Assembly (NCBI RefSeq): GCF_022557175.1
Contig: NZ_CP092915.1
Span: 4,278,001-4,342,000, forward strand
Direction of reading: 5' to 3'
Source: Mycolicibacterium sp. YH-1
Lineage (GTDB): Bacteria; Actinomycetota; Actinomycetes; Mycobacteriales; Mycobacteriaceae
Length of the DNA: 64,000 bases
Under the pieces are notes generated by a model. The model was not told the DNA's origin. It saw only the letters and a program-made list of their open reading frames with translations, and searched no databases. The translations under genes and the position numbers were made by a program. Positions within the stretch are counted from its first letter, which is position 1; the number at the start of each line of letters is the position of its first letter. This document shows, piece by piece, positions 39,451-48,207 of the stretch.

Positions 39451-40928
39451 AGTTCGCCCGCCTCGACCGCTTCACGGGTGTGCTGCGCGCGGGCGATGTC
39501 GCGGGCGGAGAAGCCGATCCAGAACGCGGCAACACCCACCAGGATCGCGACCCCCGCCACCCACAGCAGCGAATAGGTGTAGCCCTGTCCCAGCGCATCG
39601 AGTTGGGCAGGCGTCATGTTCTTCACCGGGCCGGTGGTGCCGCCGAGGTAGAGCGTGCGGGAGGTCTGCACGGCCATGATGACGACCAGCACGAGGGGTC
39701 CACCGAGGTTCTGCACCATGAGCGTGATCGCCGCAACCGGCCCGATCTCGCTCGGTCCGACACCTGCGACGGCGCACAGCGGCAGGATCACCGAGATGAT
39801 GCCGATTCCGAAGCCGCCCACCACGATCGGCCCGAACAGGTCCGGGAAGTACGGGATGTCGCGGGTCAGCGTGGAGCCGTAGAGCATGGCCGCCAGAACG
39901 AACAGGCCGCCGCCGATTATGAGCCAGCGGGGCGCGAACAATGGCGCCAACCTGGTGGCCAGCACGTTGCCGACGCCGACCGCCGCCGCGAACGGCAGGA
40001 AGCAGATCCCGGCCCGCAACGCGGAGTACCCGAGGACGTCCTGAGCCAGCAGGCCTACCATCACCGTCACGGTCAGCAACACCCCGCCGCCGAGGAACCA
40101 CGCGGCGAACGTCGCCACCCGGTTGCGGTCGTTGAACACCGAGAACGGCACCAGCGGGTTGTCGGCGGAGCGTTCCACCACGAAGAACGCGACGAAGAAG
40201 CACACCGAGGCCACCGCGGCGCCGATCACCCACGGGTCGACCCAGCCGCGCGGTGGGCCCTGGGTGAAGACCAGGACGGCCGAGGTGCAGCCGAGGGTGG
40301 CCAGCAGCGCTCCCGTGATGTCGAGTTTGAGCCGCTCGTGGGTGGTCTCGGCGATCTGAAACACCGCAATCGCGATGATGACGATGCCGATCGGCACGTT
40401 GATCAGGAACGCGAGCCGCCAGGAGATGACGGTGAACAGGCCACCGAGCACCAGGCCGAGGACAGACCCGCAGGCCTGCATGCCCGCCGACACCGCCATG
40501 GCCTGATTGCGCGCGCGGCCCACGGCGTAGGTGGTGGCGATCAGTGCCAGCCCCGTCGGCGCCGCGACAGCCGCCCCGATGCCCTGCAGTGCACGCGCGG
40601 CGATCAACGTGTACTCGTCGTTGGCCAGCCCGCACACGAGCGACGCGATGGTGAACACGCCGACACCCGACAGGAAGGCCCGCTTGTGCCCGATCGCGTC
40701 ACCGACGCGACCACCAAGCAGCAGCAGACCGCCGAACGCCAGGACATAGGCCGTGATGACCCAGCTCTTGCCCGCGTCGGAGAGGTTGAGGTCGGCCTGC
40801 ATCTGGGGCAACGCGACGATGACGATGGTGCCGTCGAGCGTCGACATCAGCTGCATGCCGGTGATCGCGATGATGGCTGTGCCGAGCACCGACGAGGACA
40901 GCGGTGCGGTACTGCGCTCGGCAGACAT
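39447..40928 (-). CDS. EfpA paralogue, DHA2-type (14-TM) MFS efflux pump
   Basis: A 493-residue drug:H+ antiporter of the 14-helix DHA2 (EmrB/QacA) group. Helix 1 contains the family stretch GMQLMSTLDGTIVIVALP, followed by LNLSDAGKSWVITAYVLAFG and GGRVGDAIGHKRAFLSGV. It shares its whole layout with the EfpA gene next to it, including the C-terminal YLGGTTGPVKNM and QGYTYSLLWVA blocks. ATG 40928 is taken; a GTG at 40940 is possible. It follows efpA by 57 bp and is likely co-transcribed or autonomously regulated by the repeat between them. Confidence 0.9.
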   Translation of the reverse strand: MSAERSTAPLSSSVLGTAIIAITGMQLMSTLDGTIVIVALPQMQADLNLSDAGKSWVITAYVLAFGGLLLLGGRVGDAIGHKRAFLSGVGVFTIASLVCGLANDEYTLIAARALQGIGAAVAAPTGLALIATTYAVGRARNQAMAVSAGMQACGSVLGLVLGGLFTVISWRLAFLINVPIGIVIIAIAVFQIAETTHERLKLDITGALLATLGCTSAVLVFTQGPPRGWVDPWVIGAAVASVCFFVAFFVVERSADNPLVPFSVFNDRNRVATFAAWFLGGGVLLTVTVMVGLLAQDVLGYSALRAGICFLPFAAAVGVGNVLATRLAPLFAPRWLIIGGGLFVLAAMLYGSTLTRDIPYFPDLFGPIVVGGFGIGIISVILPLCAVAGVGPSEIGPVAAITLMVQNLGGPLVLVVIMAVQTSRTLYLGGTTGPVKNMTPAQLDALGQGYTYSLLWVAGVAILVGVAAFWIGFSARDIARAQHTREAVEAGEL

Positions 40929-40945
40929 GCTTTGCGACACTACCG

Positions 40946-40970
40946 ATTGGTGACGACACCCATTGGTGAC
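40946..40970. repeat. ATTGGTGAC direct repeat between the two efflux genes
   Basis: ATTGGTGAC occurs at 40946-40954 and 40962-40970, a 16-bp period, just upstream of the EfpA paralogue. A short tandem pair in this place might be an operator. No binding protein is known to me. Confidence 0.4.
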
Positions 40971-40985
40971 AACGCCGTGGTCGAG

Positions 40986-42566
40986 TTAGATCTCTCCGGC
41001 GTCGAGGGCGTCTTTGGCCTCCTGGGCATGCGCGACCTGCTCAGCGGTGTAGCCGATGAACAGGGCCACCGCGCCGACCACGACGGCGACGGCAGCCACC
41101 CACAGCAGGCCGTAGGTGTAGCCCTGGTCCAGGGCGTGCAGCTGCGCGGCGTCCATGTTCTTCACCGGACCGGTGGTTCCGCCCAGGTAGAGCGTGCGCG
41201 ACGTGATGACGGCCTGAATGATCGCAAGCACGACGGGTCCGCCGAGGTTCTGCAGCATCAGGGCGATGGCCGATACCGGACCGATCTCGTCGAAGCCGAC
41301 GCCCGCGATGGCCGAGATCATGAGCGGCACCACGATCATGCCGATGCCGAGACCACCGACGGTGATCGGGATAACCAGGTTCGGGAAGTAGGGGATGTCG
41401 CCGTGCAACGTCGAGCCGTAGATCATCGCCGCCAGCACCAGCACGCCGCCCGCAATCACCAGCACCCGCGGCGGGAACCGCGAGGCCAGGAACGAGGACA
41501 ACCCGAGTCCGATGCCCAGCGCGATGACGAAGGGAATGAAGCCGATACCGGCGCGCAGGGCGCTGTAGCCCATGACGTCCTGGACGTACAGGCCGATCAG
41601 CACCGTCAGCGTGAACATCACGCCGCCGGCCAGGAACACCGCCGCGAACGTGGCGACCCGGTTGCGGTCACGGAACAGACTGAACGGGACGACGGGGTTG
41701 ACCGCATTGCGCTCGACGTAGACGAAGGCGGTGAAGAACACCAGCGCCGCCAAGCCGGAACCGAGCGTGAGGGCCGACGACCAGCCCTTCTCGGGCCCCA
41801 TCGAGAAGCCGAAGACGGCGGCCGTACAGGCGAGTGTCGCCAGGATGGCGCCCGCGGCGTCCAGCTTCATCCGCTCGCGGTTCGTCTCGCGCAGCGTCTT
41901 GCGCGCCAGGTAGATCATGACCAGGCCGATGGGCACGTTGACCAGGAACGCCCAGCGCCAGGACACCTCGGTCAGTGCGCCGCCGACGACGAGGCCCATC
42001 ACCGACCCGACGCCGGTCATCGCGGCGAACACCGCGGTGGCCGTGTTGCGCGCCGGACCCTTGGGGAACGTGGTGGCGATCAGCGCCAGGCCCGTCGGCG
42101 AGGCGATCGCCGCGCCGACACCCTGCAGCAGACGCGCGAGGACAAGAGTGGACTCGTCCCACGCGATACCGCACAGGACCGAGGCGATGGTGAAGAGGCC
42201 GACGCCCACGATGAAGGTGCGCTTGCGGCCGATGGTGTCGCCGAGGCGGCCACCGAGCAGCATCAGGCCGCCGAACGTCAGCACGTAGGCGGTGATCACC
42301 CAGCTGCGGCCCGCGTCCGACAGGTTGAGCTCGTCCTGAATCTTAGGGAGCGCGACGATGGCGACGGTGCTGTCCATCGTTGCCAGCAGCTGCATGCCGC
42401 CGATCGCGATGACGGCGGCAAGGAACCGCTGAGATGGCAGCCAGGCTGGGTACCAGCTGCTTCGCTTCGTTTCATCGGCTTGCACGCGGACTGGAAGGGC
42501 CCGCTTGCTGGCGCCTTCGGCGTCGTTTCGGGCCGCGGCGCGCTCTTCATCGCTGAGAGCGGTCAT
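40986..42566 (-). CDS. efpA: Multidrug efflux MFS transporter EfpA
   Basis: A 526-residue 14-helix DHA2-family pump. After about 45 polar cytosolic residues come WYPAWLPSQRFLAAVIAIGG and GMQLLATMDSTVAIVALPKI, nearly the same as M. tuberculosis EfpA. GGRLGDTIGRKRTFIVGVGL, SPTGLALIATTFPKGPARNT and the C-terminal QVAHAQEAKDALDAGEI also match it. EfpA is linked in mycobacteria to lipid and drug export. ATG 42566 is preceded by an AT-rich segment with TTAC-A-GTAA (42578-42586), and the cysG stop is only 22 bp upstream. Confidence 0.95.
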   Translation of the reverse strand: MTALSDEERAAARNDAEGASKRALPVRVQADETKRSSWYPAWLPSQRFLAAVIAIGGMQLLATMDSTVAIVALPKIQDELNLSDAGRSWVITAYVLTFGGLMLLGGRLGDTIGRKRTFIVGVGLFTIASVLCGIAWDESTLVLARLLQGVGAAIASPTGLALIATTFPKGPARNTATAVFAAMTGVGSVMGLVVGGALTEVSWRWAFLVNVPIGLVMIYLARKTLRETNRERMKLDAAGAILATLACTAAVFGFSMGPEKGWSSALTLGSGLAALVFFTAFVYVERNAVNPVVPFSLFRDRNRVATFAAVFLAGGVMFTLTVLIGLYVQDVMGYSALRAGIGFIPFVIALGIGLGLSSFLASRFPPRVLVIAGGVLVLAAMIYGSTLHGDIPYFPNLVIPITVGGLGIGMIVVPLMISAIAGVGFDEIGPVSAIALMLQNLGGPVVLAIIQAVITSRTLYLGGTTGPVKNMDAAQLHALDQGYTYGLLWVAAVAVVVGAVALFIGYTAEQVAHAQEAKDALDAGEI

Positions 42567-42588
42567 ACCGGGTTACCTTACAGTAATC

Positions 42589-43809
42589 TTAAGAACCCTT
42601 TATCTGACGAAAGGCCGCGACGGACCCGATCACGATGATCGCGGGAGGTCGGATGCCCTCGGCGCGGATCTCCTCGCCCGCGGCCGCCAGGGTGGTGCGC
42701 AGGGTCCGCTGTGAGGCCGTGGTGCCGTGTTGTACGACGATCACCGGCGTATCCGCTGGTCGGCCGCCTTCCAACAACACCTTCGCGAATAGCTCGATGC
42801 GCTCGACGGCCATCAGCAGCACGATCGTGCCGGACAGCGAGGCCAGCGCATTCCAATTCACTAACGATTCCGGATGGTCTGGTGCGAGATGCCCACTGAC
42901 CACCACGAATTCGTGGTTGACGGCCCTGTGGGTGACCGGAACACCGGCCAATGCGGGCACCGCTATGGCACTCGTCACACCGGGCACGACCGACACGGGA
43001 ACCCCCGCCTCGGTGCACGCCAGGACCTCCTCATAGCCCCGCGCGAACACGAACGGATCGCCGCCCTTGAGCCGGACGACGAACTTGCCCGCCCTGGCGC
43101 GGTCGATGAGGACCGCGTTGATGGCGTCCTGCGCCATGGCCCTGCCGTACGGGATCTTCGCGGCGTCGATGACCTCGACGTGGGGCGCGAGTTCGGCCAG
43201 CAACTCCGGAGGCGCGAGGCGATCGGCGACCACGACGTCGGCCTGTGCGAGCAGTCTGCGGCCCCGCACGGTGATGAGTTCGGGGTCCCCGGGGCCACCG
43301 CCGACCAACGCGACCGTTCCGCGCATCGCCTCGGTGACCTCGTCGGTGAGCACGCCGCTCTGCAGGGCCTCGTGGATGGCGTTGCGGATCGCCGCCGAGC
43401 GGCGGTGATCGCCGCCGGCCAGCACTCCGACCGACAGCCCCTCGTACTCGAAGGAGGCGGGTGTCACGGCCGTGCCGTCGCGCGCGGCGTCGGCGCGGAC
43501 GCAGAACACGTGCCCGCGCTCGGCCTCGGCGACGACGGCCGCGTTGACCTCCGCGTCGTCGGTGGCGGCGATGGCGTACCAGGCGCCGTCGAGATCACCG
43601 TCGCGGTAGTCGCGCACCTCCAGCGTGATGCCGGGCTGCTGGTCGACAAGGGCCTCGACGGCGGGCGTCACGGCCCGGGCGACGACGTGGACGTCGGCGC
43701 CGTTGGCCAACAGAAGGGGCAACCGGCGCTGGGCGACAGTGCCGCCGCCGACCACGACCACCTTCCGGCCGGACAGTCGGAGTCCGACGAGATAGGCGTT
43801 ATCAGTCAC
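42589..43809 (-). CDS. cysG: Multifunctional siroheme synthase / uroporphyrinogen-III methyltransferase
   Basis: A 406-residue CysG-type protein. The N-terminal half is a precorrin-2 dehydrogenase/ferrochelatase with the NAD loop VVVVGGGTVAQRRLPLLL (from about residue 17). The C-terminal half is the SAM uroporphyrinogen-III methyltransferase with VALVGGGPGDPELITVRGRR, LKGGDPFVFARGYEE and PVTHRAVNHEFVVVSGH. It makes precorrin-2, the branch point to siroheme and cobalamin. GTG 43809 is the start. It is in tandem with cobB and cobO (19 bp from cobB) and corresponds to mycobacterial cysG (Rv2847c). Confidence 0.95.
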   Translation of the reverse strand: MTDNAYLVGLRLSGRKVVVVGGGTVAQRRLPLLLANGADVHVVARAVTPAVEALVDQQPGITLEVRDYRDGDLDGAWYAIAATDDAEVNAAVVAEAERGHVFCVRADAARDGTAVTPASFEYEGLSVGVLAGGDHRRSAAIRNAIHEALQSGVLTDEVTEAMRGTVALVGGGPGDPELITVRGRRLLAQADVVVADRLAPPELLAELAPHVEVIDAAKIPYGRAMAQDAINAVLIDRARAGKFVVRLKGGDPFVFARGYEEVLACTEAGVPVSVVPGVTSAIAVPALAGVPVTHRAVNHEFVVVSGHLAPDHPESLVNWNALASLSGTIVLLMAVERIELFAKVLLEGGRPADTPVIVVQHGTTASQRTLRTTLAAAGEEIRAEGIRPPAIIVIGSVAAFRQIKGS

Positions 43810-43828
43810 GTTGCTCCTCGCGTGCGCG

Positions 43829-45205
43829 TCACCCGGCGAGCTTAGAGGCTGCCGCCGCGGCCACGAAGCGGGTCACCGCCAATGGATGCGCCGCGGCATG
43901 GGTGTGCAGATAGGCGGCATGAACTCCGGCGTGCACCGCACCGTCGGTGGCGGTGGCCCCGCGCGCCTGGACACCCGTCCGAAACACCCACGCGGGGTCG
44001 TAGTCTCGGGCGAACGTCACCTTCGTGCGGTGGAACTCGTGGCCCACGACGCGTGCACCGGTCGGGTGCACCGACGAGTCAGACGTCGCGACGGCATCGC
44101 GATAGCCGATGGTGAGCTTGTCGGTGAACCGCGCCGTCCCCGCCAGCACGCCGCACATCGGGGTGCCGTCCAGGTCGTCGACGAGGTAGACCAGCCCGGC
44201 ACACTCCGCATGAACAGGAGCACCCGCTGCCGCGAGGGCCGAGATCTGCCCTCGCACAACGTCGTTGGCGGAAAGCTCGGCGGTGAACTGCTCGGGGAAG
44301 CCGCCGGGCAGCACCAGCGCGTCGACGGCGCTCGGGAGTGGGTCGAGCAGCGGATCGAACTCGACCACCTCTGCACCGGAGGCTGTCAGCAGCTCGATGT
44401 GTTCGGGGTAGCCGAAGCTGAACGCGCGGCCCGCGGCCACCGCCACGACGACCCCGCCGGTCACGGGTTCGGCGACCGCCGGATCCCATGGCGCATCCGG
44501 TACGTGCGATCGGGCGGCGGCGAGCACCGCGCCCGTGTCGACATGCCGGGCCACCAATTCGGTCATCGCCTCGACCGCGCGCCGTGCCTGCGCTCCGTGC
44601 TCGACAGCCGTCACGAGGCCCAGATGCCGTGACGGAACCGACAGTTCGTCGGCGCGTGGGATGGCGCCGAACACGTGCACCCCGGCCTGATCGCAGGCCT
44701 GGCGCAGCACCTCCTCGTGGCGCGGTGAGCCAACCCGGTTGAGGATCACGCCCGCGATGCGGACGGTCTCGTCGAACGTCGAGAACCCGTGCAGCAGCGC
44801 CGCGATGCTATGACTCTGGCCACGCGCGTCGACGACCAGCACCACCGGCGCACCCAGCAGGCCCGCGACATGGGCGGTGGATCCGCGGGCCGCACCGGCC
44901 CAGGCCGGGTCGATTCGGCCGTCGAAAAGCCCCATCACGCCCTCGACGACGGCGACGTCGGCGCCAGCGGCACCGTGCCGGTACAGCGGACCGATCAGCG
45001 AGTCCCCCACCAGCACCGGATCGAGGTTGCGTCCCGGTAGACCGGTGGCCAGCGCGTGGTAACCGGGGTCGATGAAGTCGGGTCCGACCTTGAAGGGTGC
45101 GACGCGCTGCCCGGCTCGCCGCAACGCGCCCATCAGTCCGGTGGCCACGGTGGTCTTACCGCTGCCCGATGACGGCGCCGCGATGACGACGGCGGGAGCA
45201 CTCAC
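43829..45205 (-). CDS. cobB: Cobyrinic acid a,c-diamide synthase
   Basis: CobB amidates the a and c carboxylates of (hydrogeno)cobyrinate using glutamine and ATP. The 458-residue protein has the P-loop APSSGSGKTT (residues 10-19), VAPFKVGPDFIDPGYHAL and a C-terminal class I glutaminase domain with the Cys in HAECAGLVYLVDDL and a GHEFHRTKV segment. GTG 45205 gives the family N-terminus. Its start lies in a 17-bp tandem repeat that offers other GTG codons (45208 and 45235, the latter in frame with ten more residues). Confidence 0.95.
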   Translation of the reverse strand: MSAPAVVIAAPSSGSGKTTVATGLMGALRRAGQRVAPFKVGPDFIDPGYHALATGLPGRNLDPVLVGDSLIGPLYRHGAAGADVAVVEGVMGLFDGRIDPAWAGAARGSTAHVAGLLGAPVVLVVDARGQSHSIAALLHGFSTFDETVRIAGVILNRVGSPRHEEVLRQACDQAGVHVFGAIPRADELSVPSRHLGLVTAVEHGAQARRAVEAMTELVARHVDTGAVLAAARSHVPDAPWDPAVAEPVTGGVVVAVAAGRAFSFGYPEHIELLTASGAEVVEFDPLLDPLPSAVDALVLPGGFPEQFTAELSANDVVRGQISALAAAGAPVHAECAGLVYLVDDLDGTPMCGVLAGTARFTDKLTIGYRDAVATSDSSVHPTGARVVGHEFHRTKVTFARDYDPAWVFRTGVQARGATATDGAVHAGVHAAYLHTHAAAHPLAVTRFVAAAAASKLAG

Positions 45206-45242
45206 CACACTGGCCCACTCACCACACTGGCCCACTCACCAC
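45200..45242. repeat. 17-bp tandem repeat at the cobO-cobB junction
   Basis: ACTCACCACACTGGCCC is present at 45200-45216 and 45217-45233, then the first nine bases recur at 45234-45242, about 2.5 copies. The repeat spans the cobO stop and the cobB start, and each unit brings GTGGTGAGT-type start codons on the minus strand. As 17 is not a multiple of three, successive units put the starts in different frames. Confidence 0.85.
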
Positions 45243-45850
45243 TCAATGCCGCGCTGACCCTTGCGGCCGCTGTCCATCGGATGCTTCACCTTGGTCATCT
45301 CGGTGACGAGGTCGGCGGCGTCCAGGAGTCGCTGTGGGGCGTCCCGGCCGGTGATGACGACGTGCTGGGTACCCGTGCGGGCGGCCAGAACCTCGATGAC
45401 CTCGTCGGTGTCGATCCACCCCCACTTCAGCGGATAGGTGAACTCGTCGAGGACGTAGAACCCGTGCCGTTCCTCGGCGAGCCTGCGGGTGATCTCGGCC
45501 CAGCCATCGGCGGCGGCGGCGGCATGGTCGACCTCGGATCCCTGCTTACGCGACCAGGACCAACCCGAACCCATCTTGTGCCACTGCACCGGACCGCCCA
45601 CGCCGCGCTCGTCGTGCAGGCGGCCGAGTTCGGCGAAGGCGGCCTCCTCGCCGACCTTCCACTTGGCGCTCTTGACGAACTGGAACACGCCGATGTCGAA
45701 CCCCTGGTTCCACGCTCGCAGCGCCATCCCGAACGCCGCGGTGGATTTCCCCTTGCCGGGCCCGGTGTGCACCGCGAGCAGCGGGGCGTTGCGGCGGGCC
45801 TTGGTGGTCAACCCGTCGGCGGGCACCTCGATCGGTTGGCCCTGTGGCAT
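45236..45850 (-). CDS. cobO: Cob(I)yrinic acid a,c-diamide adenosyltransferase
   Basis: CobO/BtuR attaches the 5'-deoxyadenosyl group of ATP to cobalt. The 204-residue protein has the P-loop HTGPGKGKSTAAFGMALRAW, with GPGKGKST at residues 30-37, and the family stretches FVKSAKWKVGE, VLDEFTYPLKWGWI and VVITGRDAPQRLLDAADLVT. A basic tail (GRKGQRGIEW) ends the protein. It is 21 bp downstream of the chelatase gene and abuts cobB at the tandem repeat. Confidence 0.96.
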   Translation of the reverse strand: MPQGQPIEVPADGLTTKARRNAPLLAVHTGPGKGKSTAAFGMALRAWNQGFDIGVFQFVKSAKWKVGEEAAFAELGRLHDERGVGGPVQWHKMGSGWSWSRKQGSEVDHAAAAADGWAEITRRLAEERHGFYVLDEFTYPLKWGWIDTDEVIEVLAARTGTQHVVITGRDAPQRLLDAADLVTEMTKVKHPMDSGRKGQRGIEW

Positions 45851-45871
45851 CAGCGTCTCCCTACCGGTCGT

Positions 45872-47743
45872 TCAGGCGGCGAGTTCGGTCCCGGCCGTGA
45901 CCAGCCGGGTGAGCGAATCGGCGCGCAGGTGTGCAAGGCGCACCGCGGGCGCACCCAGTTGTCGGGCGAGTTCGTCGGCCAATCCCAGTCGCACGTAGGA
46001 CGTCTCGCAGTCGACCACGACACACGCGGTGCCCTCGGCGGCCAGCAGCCCCGCGGCGGCCCGACTGCGACCCAGCGGATCGGCTCCCCCGGTGGCGCGG
46101 CCGTCGGTGAGGACCACCACCAGGGCACGCCGGGCACGGTCGCGCGCCTTCTCCCGCACGACGAGATCGCGGGCGGTGAGCAGACCCTGGGCCAGCGGCG
46201 TCTTACCGCCGGTGTCGAAGTTGGCCAGGCGACGGCTCGCGATGTGCACCGACGACGTCGGCGGCAGCACGACATGAGCCTGCTGGCCCCGGAACGTGAT
46301 CACCGCGACCTTGTCGCGACGCTGGTAGGCATCGCGCAGCAGCGACAGCGTCGCGCCACCGACGGCTGCCATCCGGTCGCGCGCTGCCATCGAACCGGAG
46401 GCATCGACCACGAAGATCACCAGGTTGCCCTCGCGGCCCTCGCGGATCGCACGCCGCACATCGTCGGGCGATACCGACATCCGCCCCGCGCCCGATTGAT
46501 GACCCGCCGCGGCCAGCAGCGTGCCGAACAGGTGCACGCCGTGACCGGCTAGAGGATCCTCGGTGGCCGCCACCGTCGTACCGGTGCGGTTGCGCGCCCG
46601 TGAACGTCGGCCCGGGGCACCCTCACCGACGCCGGGTACCACCAGTGCCTTGGTCTTGAACGTCGACGACGCCGGCGCGTTCGGACGCGATCCCGACGAC
46701 CCCGGCCGAGTCGAGTTGCCTTCCGCGGGAGGCTCTGCCGCCGAGGGCTCGGATGCGCCACCACCGCCGGGCGGGTCGGGATCGGGTTCGGGGTCAGACT
46801 CGGGGGCATCCGCCGATTCACCGGCCTGGGTCATGGCCTCATCGAGCACATCGGGGTCTAGACCCGGATCGTCGAACGGATCGCGACGACGCCGGTGCGG
46901 CAGCGCGAGTTCGGCGGCCACGCGAACATCCTGTTCCTCCACAGCCCCAGCACCACGCCACGCCGCGTGCGCCACCGCAGTGCGGGCGACCACCAGATCG
47001 GCGCGCATCCCGTCCACGTCGAAGGCCGCGCACAGCGCTGCGATGCGACGCAGTTCACTGTCCGGCAGAACGACATCGGCGACCGACGCGCGGGCCTCGG
47101 CAATGGATTTGGCGAGCTGCGCGTCCTCGTCGGCATAGCGCGACGCGAATTCCGCCGGGTCGGCCTCGAAGTCCATCCGGCGCCGGATCACCTCGACGCG
47201 AACGTCGACGTCGCGCGAGGCGCGCACGTCGACCGTCAGCCCGAACCTGTCGAGCAACTGCGGACGCAGTTCTCCCTCTTCGGGATTCATGGTGCCCACC
47301 AACATGAACCGCGCATCGTGACTGTGCGAGACGCCGTCCCGCTCGACATGCACCCGACCCATCGCCGCGGCGTCGAGCAGCACGTCCACGAGGTGGTCAT
47401 GCAGCAGGTTGACCTCATCGACGTAGAGGACTCCACCGTGCGCCCGGGCCAGCAGACCCGGCGAGAACGCGTGCTCGCCGTCGCGCAGAACCCGTTGCAG
47501 GTCCAGCGAACCCACGACACGGTCCTCGGTGGCTCCGATCGGCAACTCGACCAGCCTGGCGTCATCGTCGATCGCGGACAGCACGTCGGCGAGCGCCCGC
47601 ACCGCCGTCGACTTCGCGGTGCCCTTCTCCCCGCGAATCAGCACGCCGCCGATCTCGGGTCGCACCGCGCAGAGCACCAGCGCGAGTCGCAGGCGGTCCT
47701 GGCCCACCAAGGCACTAAACGGGTAACCGGGTTCAGCCGCCAT
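45872..47743 (-). CDS. Magnesium/cobalt chelatase-type AAA+ and VWA fusion protein
   Basis: A 623-residue fusion of ChlI- and ChlD-like modules. The AAA+ domain has P-loop GEKGTAKST (38-46), Walker [10 protein letters not shown] and a [16 protein letters not shown] sensor region. An acidic Pro/Gly linker (about residues 325-385) leads to a C-terminal VWA domain with MIDAS motif DASGSM (447-452) and LTDGRATGG. In mycobacteria (Rv2850c) it lies with the cobalamin genes and may replace CobS/CobT as the motor for CobN, which is not in this window. ATG 47743 overlaps the upstream GNAT gene by 11 bp. Confidence 0.9.
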   Translation of the reverse strand: MAAEPGYPFSALVGQDRLRLALVLCAVRPEIGGVLIRGEKGTAKSTAVRALADVLSAIDDDARLVELPIGATEDRVVGSLDLQRVLRDGEHAFSPGLLARAHGGVLYVDEVNLLHDHLVDVLLDAAAMGRVHVERDGVSHSHDARFMLVGTMNPEEGELRPQLLDRFGLTVDVRASRDVDVRVEVIRRRMDFEADPAEFASRYADEDAQLAKSIAEARASVADVVLPDSELRRIAALCAAFDVDGMRADLVVARTAVAHAAWRGAGAVEEQDVRVAAELALPHRRRRDPFDDPGLDPDVLDEAMTQAGESADAPESDPEPDPDPPGGGGASEPSAAEPPAEGNSTRPGSSGSRPNAPASSTFKTKALVVPGVGEGAPGRRSRARNRTGTTVAATEDPLAGHGVHLFGTLLAAAGHQSGAGRMSVSPDDVRRAIREGREGNLVIFVVDASGSMAARDRMAAVGGATLSLLRDAYQRRDKVAVITFRGQQAHVVLPPTSSVHIASRRLANFDTGGKTPLAQGLLTARDLVVREKARDRARRALVVVLTDGRATGGADPLGRSRAAAGLLAAEGTACVVVDCETSYVRLGLADELARQLGAPAVRLAHLRADSLTRLVTAGTELAA

Positions 47744-48197
47744 GGGAACCACCACTGCGCAACATCGGAACGTGCGGGATACCGTCGTCGAGGAACTCGT
47801 CACCGTCACGGACGAATCCGTGCTTGGCGTACATCTCCTCGAGGTAGATCTGTGCGTTGATGCGGCAAGGGTAGTCGCCGACCTCGGCGAGCGCGGCCTG
47901 CATCAGACGGCTGGTGTGTCCGTGCCCGCGTTCGGCGCGCTTGGTGCACACCCGACCGATGCGGAACTCCTTCTCACCTCCCGGGTGTTCCTCCATCAGC
48001 CGCAGCGTCGAGACCACGCGGCCGTCGGTGTCCTCCAGCCAGAAGTGCCGTGTCTCGGCCAGCAGGTCGCGGCCGTCGAGTTCTGGATACGGCGTGGCCT
48101 GCTCGACGACGAACACCTCGACGCGAAGCTTGAGCAGTTCGTACAGCGTTGCCGCGTCGAGGTCCTTGGCCCAACTACGCCTCGGAGCGATCGTCAC
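47733..48197 (-). CDS. GNAT-family N-acetyltransferase (ElaA-like)
   Basis: A 154-residue GNAT of the ElaA type. [20 protein letters not shown] and [19 protein letters not shown] open the fold. The acetyl-CoA loop reads [20 protein letters not shown], which fits the Arg/Gln-x-x-Gly-x-Gly/Ala motif loosely (RGHGHT). [20 protein letters not shown] is the C-terminal strand. The substrate is unknown. The GTG start is 48197. It overlaps the chelatase gene and is 10 bp after the mqo stop, so the operon may run mqo-gnat-chelatase-cobO-cobB-cysG. Confidence 0.88.
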   Translation of the reverse strand: MTIAPRRSWAKDLDAATLYELLKLRVEVFVVEQATPYPELDGRDLLAETRHFWLEDTDGRVVSTLRLMEEHPGGEKEFRIGRVCTKRAERGHGHTSRLMQAALAEVGDYPCRINAQIYLEEMYAKHGFVRDGDEFLDDGIPHVPMLRSGGSHGG

Positions 48198-48207
48198 GTG
48201 GTGACCA

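Noticed and set aside
39480..42638. Open frame of about 1050 codons on the plus strand opposite the two efflux genes
   Set aside because: It is antisense to two clear membrane transporter genes and is rich in His, Arg, Asp and Gly. This is the usual mirror of a high-GC gene whose third positions are G or C.
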